The translations under genes were made by a program, and so were the position numbers. From contig JAPPNO010000095.1 in NCBI GenBank assembly GCA_028873845.1, positions 1 through 44,553 on the forward strand: a DNA stretch of 44,553 bases. The letters run 5' to 3'. Shown here one piece after another: positions 1-7,510 of this stretch. Numbering within the stretch: the first letter of the stretch is position 1; each line of letters begins with the position of its first letter. This DNA comes from Gemmatimonadota bacterium. Lineage in GTDB: Bacteria > Gemmatimonadota > Gemmatimonadetes > Longimicrobiales > Gaopeijiaceae. The notes beneath the pieces were generated by a model that saw only the letters and a program-made list of their open reading frames with translations, had not been told where the DNA came from and did not search any database.

Positions 1-389
1 AAATCGGGCTGTCGAACATGCAACCACAATCACCGCAACAAGATGCGAAACTACCACCACATGCCAGCCCGGCGCCTCACCGCTCTCGGTGCTCGGGCGG
101 CTTTGTCCACGGACTGCTGGATGTGGGGGATTCAGTCCCAATTCAATATGTATGCGCCCCAAAAGGAGACTTACGATGATGTCGCTTGACCGAAGCGACC
201 ACCCATAACGGATTCTTCCGGGTCATGTGCCCGTTGCAGCCCGCGAGGCCACGAGGAATGCCGCCCCTCGGGATCGGCCAGGGCACCGGGAAATGTCCGG
301 ACAATCGGGCGCATGGCGGAGTGGTGGACTCGGTCAACGGAATACGCGCCCGCGAGGCGCGGACCGGTGGAACAGTCCGCCGGGATTAT

Positions 390-411
390 CCTCCACCCCC
401 TTTTTGGGAGG
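390..411 (+). promoter_or_regulatory. Leader hairpin overlapping the ribosome binding site (copy 1)
   Basis: CCTCC at 390-394 and CCCCC at 396-400 can each pair with the Shine-Dalgarno sequence GGGAGG at 406-411, with TTTTT between as the loop. The ATG is at 419, seven bases downstream. Pairing would hide the ribosome binding site. The same 22 bases occur in front of the second cassette gene, which argues the structure matters. A translational switch is an inference. Confidence 0.55.
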
Positions 412-418
412 TTTGATC

Positions 419-799
419 ATGATGGGCGATAGGAGAAGGAAAATGAGCAGGTTCGGAATTGGTCGGTTCGTAGCCTCAGTTGCCGTCTTCGCAGTCCTGG
501 CGGTGTCGCCGGCGATCGTGTCGCTGGCCGACTCCCACCTGGAGGGCGTCGGGCCTGCCATCGCGGCTGCGGTTTTCGGCGAGCCCGTGAGCGCGCAGGA
601 GTGTACGGACATCAATGGCAATCCGCGGGTGTGCACGGCCACGGAGAAATTCGGGCACTGCATGAATGCCGCCGACGACAACTATGCTCAGTGCCTCGAT
701 TTTCACCCGTGGTGGCGAGAGTGGATGTGTTGGGCGGCCGCCGTGGTGGACACAACGGCTTGCGGTACGGGATTGGTGCGTAACGTCGCGACTGGATGA
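419..799 (+). CDS. Small secreted protein with twin C-x10-C motif, cassette copy 1
   Basis: A 126-residue protein of no family I recognise. The ATG at 419 is chosen because GGGAGG lies seven bases upstream and the paralogue has the identical start context. Residues about 8-30 form a basic then hydrophobic signal-like segment, followed by a second hydrophobic stretch (GVGPAIAAAVFGEP) ending in VSA-QE, a plausible signal-peptidase site. The mature part has six cysteines. The last four are spaced C-x10-C-x11-C-x10-C with a P-W-W between the pairs and C-W-A-A at the start of the second pair. The spacing suggests a disulfide-stapled helical hairpin outside the cytoplasm. The paralogue at 1362 keeps the pattern. 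Function is unknown; a surface or toxin-like peptide and a structural microprotein are both possible. Confidence 0.75.
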   Translation: MMGDRRRKMSRFGIGRFVASVAVFAVLAVSPAIVSLADSHLEGVGPAIAAAVFGEPVSAQECTDINGNPRVCTATEKFGHCMNAADDNYAQCLDFHPWWREWMCWAAAVVDTTACGTGLVRNVATG

Positions 800-988
800 C
801 CGGGATCCGGAGTGGAGAATGCCAGGGCGTTCCGAAAGGATCGGATCACACTGGCCGCAACCATGAAGACGACGAACCTGCGGGTTGGCGGCAGGGGTCG
901 GGATGCCGTCCCGGCACCAATTGAGGGCACACTCCGATGGTGAGCCCGGCCCGAGCCCGGGGCCCTCTGGGTCCGCAGGGAAGCAAAT

Positions 989-1021
989 GCGGAGGTTCTC
1001 CGGGAGTTGGAGGACCTCCGC
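989..1021 (+). terminator. 13-bp stem-loop downstream of cassette gene 1
   Basis: gcggaggttctcc (989-1001) pairs with ggaggacctccgc (1009-1021) around the 7-base loop gggagtt, with a single G-T pair in the stem. No T-run follows, so a classic Rho-independent terminator is not supported. A 3'-end stabiliser or processing signal is equally likely. The stem, but not the loop, is conserved at 1905-1937. The rest of 800-1361 shows no gene I can support. Confidence 0.55.
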
Positions 1022-1332
1022 CGCTGACGTGCCATCCCCCGAATGACGGGTGCGCGAGAACCGGTCCCAAACCGATATGTATGCGCCCGCAAGGGCAGGT
1101 TACGATGGAGTCGTCCGATCAAGGCAGCCGTCCTCGCCCCGGGATTGTCCGGATATGGGAGCCGCCGCTACAGCCCTCGAGGCTACGAGGAACGCCACAC
1201 CTCGATACCGGCGGTGGGCCCGCCAGGGCGTCGGCATTGCTCGACAGGCCGGGATGTGACGGATCGCAAGCCTCGGTCGGCGAAGACGCGTCCGTGAGAC
1301 GCGGACCGGCGGCGAATATCCGCCGGAATCAA

Positions 1333-1354
1333 CCTCCACCCCCTTTTTGGGAGG
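1333..1354 (+). promoter_or_regulatory. Leader hairpin overlapping the ribosome binding site (copy 2)
   Basis: This is identical in sequence to the copy-1 leader: CCTCC (1333-1337) and CCCCC (1339-1343), then TTTTT, then the Shine-Dalgarno GGGAGG (1349-1354), with the ATG at 1362. The bases right after GGGAGG differ between copies (tttgatcatg versus taagatcatg), so conservation is concentrated on the self-complementary part and the start codon. Confidence 0.55.
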
Positions 1355-1361
1355 TAAGATC

Positions 1362-1703
1362 ATGATGGACAATTGGAGAAAGAGAATTGGCAGGTTCGGA
1401 TCCGTCCGGCGCTTGGCGTCGACCGCAGCGATCGCAATCCTGGCGGTGTCTCCGGCAATCGTGCCGATGACCGGCTTCGACCTTGATGGCGTCGGACTGG
1501 CCATCGCGGAGACGGTGTTCGGTGAGGCTTTGTACGCTCAGGAGCCCCCTGGCGAGCCCTCCCCCGCGGCGGAGTGCCTTACGGATGCCCACGCGGAGTT
1601 CCGGGCATGCCTCAAGCGGAACCCGTGGTATAAGGATGCCCTGTGCTGGGCAGCGCGAGCCGTGGACTACATGTCATGTGCTCTCGAGGTCGTCGCCACG
1701 TAG
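1362..1703 (+). CDS. Small secreted protein with twin C-x10-C motif, cassette copy 2
   Basis: A 113-residue paralogue of the protein at 419-799. The start at 1362 is supported by GGGAGG seven bases upstream and by the matching MM start of copy 1. Shared features are the R-I/F-G-R-F basic start, the LAVSPAIV hydrophobic core, the L-x-G-V-G-x-A-I-A / V-F-G-E segment and an A-Q-E junction. The mature part keeps exactly four cysteines in C-x10-C-x11-C-x10-C, with N-P-W-Y between pairs, C-W-A-A and V-D near the end. Copy 1's two extra N-terminal cysteines are absent, so the four-cysteine core is probably the functional fold. Function is unknown. Confidence 0.75.
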   Translation: MMDNWRKRIGRFGSVRRLASTAAIAILAVSPAIVPMTGFDLDGVGLAIAETVFGEALYAQEPPGEPSPAAECLTDAHAEFRACLKRNPWYKDALCWAARAVDYMSCALEVVAT

Positions 1704-1904
1704 CCTTCACGCGGGGTCACAAGACCTGGAAGCGCGAAACCACCGATTCGTCCGAACAGGGACGGATCACATACGCGACAACCGAGAGAAAGACCCCTGT
1801 GGGGTGGCGGCAGAGGAAGGGATTCGATTCCAACGCCACTGAGCGGCATTCGTCGATGGCGGGCCGGACGTGAGCAGGAACACTCTGTCCACAGGGAAGC
1901 AACC

Positions 1905-1937
1905 GCGGAGGTTCTCCCGAAGCTGGAGGACCTCCGC
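1905..1937 (+). terminator. 13-bp stem-loop downstream of cassette gene 2
   Basis: The arms gcggaggttctcc (1905-1917) and ggaggacctccgc (1925-1937) are the same as at 989-1021, but the loop is cgaagct instead of gggagtt. Identical arms with a changed loop suggest selection for the stem. No T-run follows. The remainder of 1704-2109 holds no gene I can support; an AT-rich patch at 2065-2080 (attatagtatta) could contain a -10 element for the next gene, but no -35 is clear. Confidence 0.5.
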
Positions 1938-2109
1938 CCTCGAAAGACGATGCGGGGCCCGGTTGAGGGGCGTCATTTGCGGTTTCCCTTCGTCGACCGA
2001 AGAGCCCTTCCTCCCTTTGCCGGACTCCAGTCCTCACGGCTAGAGAGGGCCTATTGCGCGCCCCATTATAGTATTAGGGAAAACCTGGCCCTCACTCCCC
2101 ACAGCCGTC

Positions 2110-3882
2110 ATGTCAGAAACCCCTTCGAGTCTGTCCGAAGCCCTGCTGGCCGATGTCTCCTTCGACCTGGGCTGGAGTCTGCTCGAACGGTTCGCGGTCC
2201 TCGTCAGGGAGTCCGGGTCGGCGGATGAACGGGCCGCCGCTCACTTCATCGTGTCGCGTCTCGAGGCCCTGGACATCCCTCATCAGGTCTACGAGCCCGA
2301 GCTGTATCTCTCCATTCCCCGCGGCGCCTCCGTCGACATTGCCGGCGGCAGCTTCTCCGCCAAGCCGCCTTCCTTCGCCGCCTCGACCGCCCGCAGGGGC
2401 CTGTCTGCGCCGCCGATTCACGTTCCCGCCTCGCAGGCTGCGGATACGTCCACTCTCTTCGACTCCACCCTCGGCACACTGCCGGAAGAAGTGGCCGGGA
2501 AGATCGTGGTGACCGAGGGCTACGCGATGCCCGTCGCGGTGGCGCAACTCGAGGCCGCAGGGGCCGTCGGCCAGGTCTACATCAACCCGGGCAGCCGCGT
2601 CCACTGGGGGATCTGCACCACCATCTGGGGTACTCCGGGTGATTCCCAGCGCCACCTGAAGCCCACGACGCCGGTCGCAGCCATCAACCGTCCGGACGGC
2701 GACGAGTTAATCCGGGCCATCGAGGACGGGCTGGACCGGATCACGCTCCACACGGACCTGCAGGAGGGCTGGTTCGACTGCCCCCTGCCCGTCGCCCGAA
2801 TTGACGGCCGCGAGAAGGACTTTCTGCTCGCGCACGGACACTACGACTCGTGGGACATCGGGATCGGCGACAACGCGGTCGGTGACGCGACTCTCCTGGA
2901 ACTCGCCCGGATCTTCCACGAGCACAGCGACGAACTGCGCCGCTCACTGCGCGTCGCCTGGTGGCCCGCGCACTCCACGGGCAGATACGGCGGGTCCGCC
3001 TGGTACGCCGACAACTTCGGGCTCGAGCTGTCCCGGCACTGCGTTGCGACCGTCAACATCGACTCGCCGGGCTGCCGGGGCGCCACGAACTACGACGAGG
3101 TGGCATGGATGGCCGAGGCCGGAGAGGTTTGCCGCACCTCCATTCATTCGGTCGCGGGCGTCGAGCCCGGACGCGAGCTGCCTCCCAGGGCGGGGGACTA
3201 CTCGTTCAACGAACTGGGGATCTCGTCCTTCTTCATGCTCCTGTCGAACATTCCGCAGGAAGAGCGGGAACGTCTCGGGTTCTATCCGGTCGGAGGGTGC
3301 GGCGGCAACATCGCCTGGCATACCGAAGCGGACCGGCTCGAGGTCGCCGACCGGGACAATCTCGAGCGCGACCTGCGCGTGTACATCACGGCGATCACAC
3401 GATTCCTGGACGACGAGATCATCCCGCTGGACTTCCGCGAAACGATGGCCGAGTTGAACGAGGCACTCGAGGGCTACGAGGCCACCGTCACCAAGGAGCT
3501 CGGAAAGAGGAAGTTCAATCTGAGTCCCGTGCGCACCGCGTTCGACGCCCTCGCGCAACGGGTGAGTGCATTCTACGAAGCCCTGGAGGAGGGACATCCG
3601 GACCCGGCCACCGCCAATGAAGTGCTTCTGAGACTCGGCCGGATTCTCGTCCACCTCGGATACGCGGAAGGGCCCCGCTTCGAGCATGATCCGGCGACGC
3701 CGCGCGCCCCTCTGCCAAAACTGGCCCGTGTGCCCGAGCTCGAGCCCCTGCGGGAGTCGGAGTCGGACAGGTTCCTCTTCGTGATGACCGAGGCGAGGCG
3801 CCAGATGAACAAGGTGGTCGAGGGCCTGTCGGAGGCCAGCCGGCTTCTGGACGAAGTCGCGAGGGAGACCGCTGCCGGTTAG
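2110..3882 (+). CDS. M28-family peptidase homologue (PA insert) with altered catalytic motif
   Basis: A 590-residue protein without signal peptide. The order is an N-terminal M28-like start, a PA-like insert (about 60-200), the metallopeptidase core (about 230-425) and a C-terminal helical region (about 430-590), as in the transferrin-receptor/glutamate-carboxypeptidase group. Ligand equivalents are visible: H244 in GHYDSWD, D254 in GIGDNAVGDA, D318 in NIDSPG and H404 in AWHTEADRL. The usual Glu-Glu pair (general base and metal ligand) is replaced by H288-S289 in WWPAHSTGRYGGSAWY. I have a memory of M28 homologues with H-S-x-G-R-Y here, so this may be a defined subgroup, but I cannot check. 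It could be a peptidase with changed chemistry or a non-peptidase zinc protein. No clear Shine-Dalgarno precedes the ATG. Confidence 0.8.
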   Translation: MSETPSSLSEALLADVSFDLGWSLLERFAVLVRESGSADERAAAHFIVSRLEALDIPHQVYEPELYLSIPRGASVDIAGGSFSAKPPSFAASTARRGLSAPPIHVPASQAADTSTLFDSTLGTLPEEVAGKIVVTEGYAMPVAVAQLEAAGAVGQVYINPGSRVHWGICTTIWGTPGDSQRHLKPTTPVAAINRPDGDELIRAIEDGLDRITLHTDLQEGWFDCPLPVARIDGREKDFLLAHGHYDSWDIGIGDNAVGDATLLELARIFHEHSDELRRSLRVAWWPAHSTGRYGGSAWYADNFGLELSRHCVATVNIDSPGCRGATNYDEVAWMAEAGEVCRTSIHSVAGVEPGRELPPRAGDYSFNELGISSFFMLLSNIPQEERERLGFYPVGGCGGNIAWHTEADRLEVADRDNLERDLRVYITAITRFLDDEIIPLDFRETMAELNEALEGYEATVTKELGKRKFNLSPVRTAFDALAQRVSAFYEALEEGHPDPATANEVLLRLGRILVHLGYAEGPRFEHDPATPRAPLPKLARVPELEPLRESESDRFLFVMTEARRQMNKVVEGLSEASRLLDEVARETAAG

Positions 3883-4033
3883 GGGCCGGTCAGTAAGCGC
3901 CCCCGCCAACACAGCCAACCTTGTCCGGCGGCTGGAAACGTGCCAGCCTTACTGGCGGTTCTGGCTTCCCGGGGCATCGGTTTGCCATGGACCGCAACGC
4001 TTTGACAGGTCTTCAACGCAAGAGGAAGCAAGC

Positions 4034-6385
4034 ATGAACAGATTGTTCCGAACCGTCTTCGTGACCCTGGCCGGCATCGGCCTTCTGTCCGGGTCGCTGA
4101 GCGCCCAGGGCTTCGGCGAGGGTGTGGTCGTGAACGGAGACGAGATCCTCGTGGCCGCGACCCGCGGTCCGGACGGGGGTGTCCTGTACGTCTATACCCG
4201 TAGCGGCGACGGCTGGGCGGAGACGGGCAGGCTCAGGGGTCCGGAGCCCGCCGAGGGGGACGGTTTCGGAACCTCCATGGCCGTCTCGGGCGACCGCCTG
4301 CTCGTTACGTCCTTCAGCCCGTTCCCGCCGGCGAGTGGGGCCGTCCATTCCTATGTGAGAGCGGGTTCGGAGTGGCGGCGCGAGGGCATGATCGTGGCCG
4401 ACGGTCTGCCCGACGGAATGATCGTGGGGAATTCGGTCGTGCTCAGCGGCGACCGGGCCGCCCTGAACGCGGCCCCACCCCGCGGGGTAAGCGGCCTCGT
4501 GTTCGTTTTCCGGAACGAGAACGGCGCATGGGTTCAGGAGGCCGTGCTGGAGTCTCCCGCGGGAGACGAAGCCACGGGCTTCGGCGGTACTCTGGCCCTG
4601 TCGGGAGACATCCTGGTGGTTGGCGCGACCCAGTTCGATTCGGCGGCGGGCGCGGCGTACATCTACGAGCACGGAGCGGACGGCTGGACGATGACCGGCG
4701 AATTGACTTCCGACGGCGGACCGGGAGCCTGGTTCGGCGCTGGAGCCCTGGTCGTGGGAGACCGCGTTCTGGTGGCGGCGGGCAGCCCCTTCGGCCAGAC
4801 CGCCGGAACCGTCACTGCCTTCGCCCGCCAGGAAGGCGAATGGACCGCCACCGGGTCGTACGTGGCCTTCGACGGCGGCATCGGAGACATGTTCGGCTCG
4901 TCTTTGGCGAGCGACGGCCACACACTCTGGATAGGGGCGGGGGGCTTGAACCAGCGCCGGGGAGCCATCTACGAATTCACGCCGGACGCCGACGGCGACT
5001 GGACCTCGGTCAGCAGGATCACCCTTCCCGACCCACAGCCCGGCAACGGACTGGGCCGGGTCGTGGCCCACGGCGGCGGCATTCTCGTGTCCGGTATGCC
5101 CGGCAACGACTACGGCGCCGGCACCACCCACATCTTCGAGCGCAGCGGTGAGGGCTGGAGCAGCAGCGCGTCGATCTTCGCGGAAATCGACGAGTTCGAC
5201 CCGGTCGTCGGAGGACAGCTCGACTGCTCGGACGGCGAGGCTTCCGTTTTCGGCTGCAACGACGTGGATCTGGTCGCATACCTTCCGGTCAGCGCCCTGG
5301 GCGGCGAGCGCGGCACCCGCCTCAACGACATCTGGGGGTGGACCGATCCCGAGACCCGGCGCGACTACGCCCTCGTGGGGCGGATGGACGGCACCTCGTT
5401 CGTCGACGTGACCGATCCTGCCAACCCCGTCGTGGTGGGCAACCTGCCCAGGACCGAGGGGATCCGGGGAACCTCCTGGCGCGACATGAAGGTGTACAGC
5501 GACCACGTCTTCGTGGTGTCGGACATCGCCGGCGCACACGGGATGCAGGTCTTCGACCTCACGCGCCTGCGCGAGTTCTCGGGAACCATGCTCACCTTCG
5601 ACGAGGACGCCCACTACGACCGCATCAACAGCGTCCACAACATCGTGATCAACGAGGAGACCGGCTTCGCCTACGCCGTGGGCAGCAGCGCCGGGGGCGA
5701 CACCTGCGGCGGCGGGCTCCACATGATCGACATCCGGGATCCGAAGAACCCCACCTTCGCGGGCTGCTTCGCCGATCCGAGCACCGGACGTTCGGGAACG
5801 GGGTACACCCATGACGCGCAGTGCGTCATCTACCGCGGGCCTGACGAGGAGCACCACGGCAAGGAGATCTGCTTCGGTGCGAACGAGAACGCCCTGTCCA
5901 TCGCCGACGTGTCCGACAAGGAAAACCCGGTGGCGATGTCGGTGGCGACCTATCCCAACATCGGCTACGCACACCAGGGGTGGCTGACCGAAGACCAGGC
6001 CTACTTCTTCATGGGCGACGAAACGGACGAGTTCCAACTGGTACCGAACACGCGGACCCTGATCTGGGATGTCAAGGACCTCGACGAACCCATGCTGGTG
6101 AAGGAATTCTTCTCGGAGAACACGTCGAGCGACCACAACCTCTATGTCGTCGGCGACCTGATGTTCCAGTCCAACTACAACAGCGGGCTGCGCATCTTCG
6201 ATGTCTCGGACGCGGAAAACCCCCGCCTGGTCGGGTTCTTCGACACGCTGCCGGGCGCGGACTCGCCGGCGATGCGGGGTTCCTGGAGCAACTACCCGTT
6301 CTTCGAGTCCGGCATCGTGGTCGTCACGTCCATGGAGGAAGGGCTCTTCATCGTGAAGAAGAGAGGGCGGACCCCCATTTCATGA
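4034..6385 (+). CDS. Choice-of-anchor-B / LVIVD-repeat secreted protein (paralogue 1)
   Basis: A 783-residue exported protein with a signal peptide (residues 1-24, ending SLSAQ). GAGGAAG upstream supports the ATG at 4034. The N-terminal half (about 28-390) is a series of FG-GAP/integrin-like blades with phrases such as GFGGTLALSGD and FGAGALVVGD. The C-terminal half (about 390-783) is the LVIVD/choice-of-anchor-B type: GTSFVDVTDPANPVVVGNLP, GMQVFDLTRLREF, DCGGG-like and HMIDIRDPKNPTFAGCF blocks, and TSSDHNLYVVGDLMFQSNYN. Such proteins are extracellular propellers anchored by varying C-termini; no anchor is visible here. The stop overlaps an ATG of the next frame by 4 bp, making it the head of a run to about 10.4 kb. 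A close paralogue lies at 13576. Confidence 0.88.
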   Translation: MNRLFRTVFVTLAGIGLLSGSLSAQGFGEGVVVNGDEILVAATRGPDGGVLYVYTRSGDGWAETGRLRGPEPAEGDGFGTSMAVSGDRLLVTSFSPFPPASGAVHSYVRAGSEWRREGMIVADGLPDGMIVGNSVVLSGDRAALNAAPPRGVSGLVFVFRNENGAWVQEAVLESPAGDEATGFGGTLALSGDILVVGATQFDSAAGAAYIYEHGADGWTMTGELTSDGGPGAWFGAGALVVGDRVLVAAGSPFGQTAGTVTAFARQEGEWTATGSYVAFDGGIGDMFGSSLASDGHTLWIGAGGLNQRRGAIYEFTPDADGDWTSVSRITLPDPQPGNGLGRVVAHGGGILVSGMPGNDYGAGTTHIFERSGEGWSSSASIFAEIDEFDPVVGGQLDCSDGEASVFGCNDVDLVAYLPVSALGGERGTRLNDIWGWTDPETRRDYALVGRMDGTSFVDVTDPANPVVVGNLPRTEGIRGTSWRDMKVYSDHVFVVSDIAGAHGMQVFDLTRLREFSGTMLTFDEDAHYDRINSVHNIVINEETGFAYAVGSSAGGDTCGGGLHMIDIRDPKNPTFAGCFADPSTGRSGTGYTHDAQCVIYRGPDEEHHGKEICFGANENALSIADVSDKENPVAMSVATYPNIGYAHQGWLTEDQAYFFMGDETDEFQLVPNTRTLIWDVKDLDEPMLVKEFFSENTSSDHNLYVVGDLMFQSNYNSGLRIFDVSDAENPRLVGFFDTLPGADSPAMRGSWSNYPFFESGIVVVTSMEEGLFIVKKRGRTPIS

Positions 6386-6417
6386 GGACGAAACACGTCT
6401 TGCAACAAGGGATGCCG

Positions 6418-7506
6418 ATGCGAAACAAATGGATGGCGGGAGGACTCCTCGTGGTGGCCGGGATCGGGCTGTCGGCCTGCGCGGCCGATGAGGAGGCTCC
6501 CTCCGGCGAGCCGCCCCCGGCGGCCGAGCGGGTCTACGTGGCGAACCAGTCCTCGGCGAGCGTTTCGGTGATCGACGCCGGGTCCGGCGAGGTGGTGGCG
6601 ACAATCGATGTCATGCAGTACGGGTTCGATGCCAACTCGCGTCCCCACCACACCGCGGTGGATCCCGACGGCGGCCACTGGTACGTGTCGCTCATCGGCG
6701 GGGGGCACGTCCTGCGCTTCAACGCCGAGAACGAACTGGTCGGCCGCGCGCCCTTCGAGACGCCGGGGCTGCTGGCCATGGACCCGTCGTCCGGGATGCT
6801 CTACGTGGGCCGCTCGATGATGGCCCCCACCCCGCCGCAACGGATCGGCGTGATCGACCCGGCCGACATGGACATCGAGGAGTTGGACGTCTTCTTCGCC
6901 CGCCCCCACGCGCTGATCGTCGATTCCGAGGCCCGGCGCATCTTCGCGGCCTCGCTGGCCGAGAACCGATTTGCGGTCCTCAACGAGGAATCCGGGGCCA
7001 TCGACCTCGTCAACGTCGACGGTCCTCCCCACACCCTGGTGCAGTTCGCGCTGTCCCCCGACCGCCGCCACCTCGTCGCGACCGCGCAGCTGACCGGGAA
7101 ACTCCTGGTCTTCGACGCGGCCGACCCCGCGGCCGGGCTCGTGGCAGAGGTGGACGTGGGCACGCAGCCGTGGCATCCCGTGTTCTCGCCGGATGGCGGC
7201 CACGTGTACTTCGGCGCCAAGGACGACGACGCGGTGATCGTGGTCGAGACCGGCGGGTGGACCGTGGTACAGCGAATCACCGCACCCGGCATCGTGGAGC
7301 CGCACGGCAGCGCGGTCACCGCCGACGGGCGCTACCTGTTCGTGTCGAACCGCAACCTGAAGGGCACCTACACGCCCAGCCGCGAGGTCGAGAACAACGC
7401 CGACGTGGGCACCGTGGTGAAGATCGACACGCAGACCTGGGAGGTCGTGCAGACGATCGAAGTGGGCGCCTATCCGGCCGGCATCTCGATCGGGCCGGCA
7501 GGGTAG
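6418..7506 (+). CDS. YncE/YVTN-type beta-propeller lipoprotein
   Basis: A 362-residue lipoprotein: MRNKWM, a hydrophobic stretch, and the lipobox L-S-A-C with the lipidated Cys21. The remainder is seven-bladed YVTN/YncE-like, with repeats such as VYVANQSSASVSVIDAGSGE, HHTAVDPDGGHWYVSL, HPVFSPDGGHVYFGAKDDD and PHGSAVTADGRYLFVSN. I chose the ATG at 6418 because it gives a normal lipoprotein signal and has AAGGG seven bases upstream. An in-frame ATG at 6382 overlaps the previous stop (ATGA) and would add 12 residues, so translational coupling with that start is an alternative. It probably sits on a membrane facing the periplasm or surface and works with its exported propeller neighbours. The ligand is unknown. 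Confidence 0.85.
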   Translation: MRNKWMAGGLLVVAGIGLSACAADEEAPSGEPPPAAERVYVANQSSASVSVIDAGSGEVVATIDVMQYGFDANSRPHHTAVDPDGGHWYVSLIGGGHVLRFNAENELVGRAPFETPGLLAMDPSSGMLYVGRSMMAPTPPQRIGVIDPADMDIEELDVFFARPHALIVDSEARRIFAASLAENRFAVLNEESGAIDLVNVDGPPHTLVQFALSPDRRHLVATAQLTGKLLVFDAADPAAGLVAEVDVGTQPWHPVFSPDGGHVYFGAKDDDAVIVVETGGWTVVQRITAPGIVEPHGSAVTADGRYLFVSNRNLKGTYTPSREVENNADVGTVVKIDTQTWEVVQTIEVGAYPAGISIGPAG

Positions 7507-7510
7507 GTCC

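Larger units (their letters stand above)
147..1073 (+). repeat. Tandem cassette copy 1 (microprotein gene with its 5' and 3' flanks)
   Basis: The stretch beginning with tatgtatgcgcccc near 147 recurs near 1074 (tatgtatgcgcccgcaag). Matching blocks continue in the same order: a gcccgcgaggccacgagg-like block at 238 and about 1171, the leader hairpin plus start codon at 390-421 and 1333-1364, a secreted-protein gene, and a 3' stem-loop at 989 and 1905. Offsets between matching blocks are roughly 915-945 bp. I read this as an old tandem duplication of a complete expression unit, since coding and non-coding parts have both diverged except at the start region and the stem-loop. Confidence 0.75.
1074..1950 (+). 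repeat. Tandem cassette copy 2
   Basis: This is the second copy of the unit described at 147-1073, with the same order of upstream block, leader hairpin, secreted-protein gene and 3' stem-loop. The similarity ends soon after the stem-loop at 1905-1937. No third gene copy follows before the M28-type gene at 2110. Bases 1-146, left of the first copy, show no gene or recognisable site. Confidence 0.7.

Noticed and set aside
2065-2080. Sigma70-like promoter before the M28-type gene
   Set aside because: TATAGT/TATTAG could be a -10, but no -35 element lies at a suitable distance.
4013-6136. 707-codon open frame antisense to the choice-of-anchor-B gene
   Set aside because: It has arginine/valine/histidine-rich, low-complexity content and no domain; GC-rich codon bias of the plus-strand gene keeps the opposite strand open.
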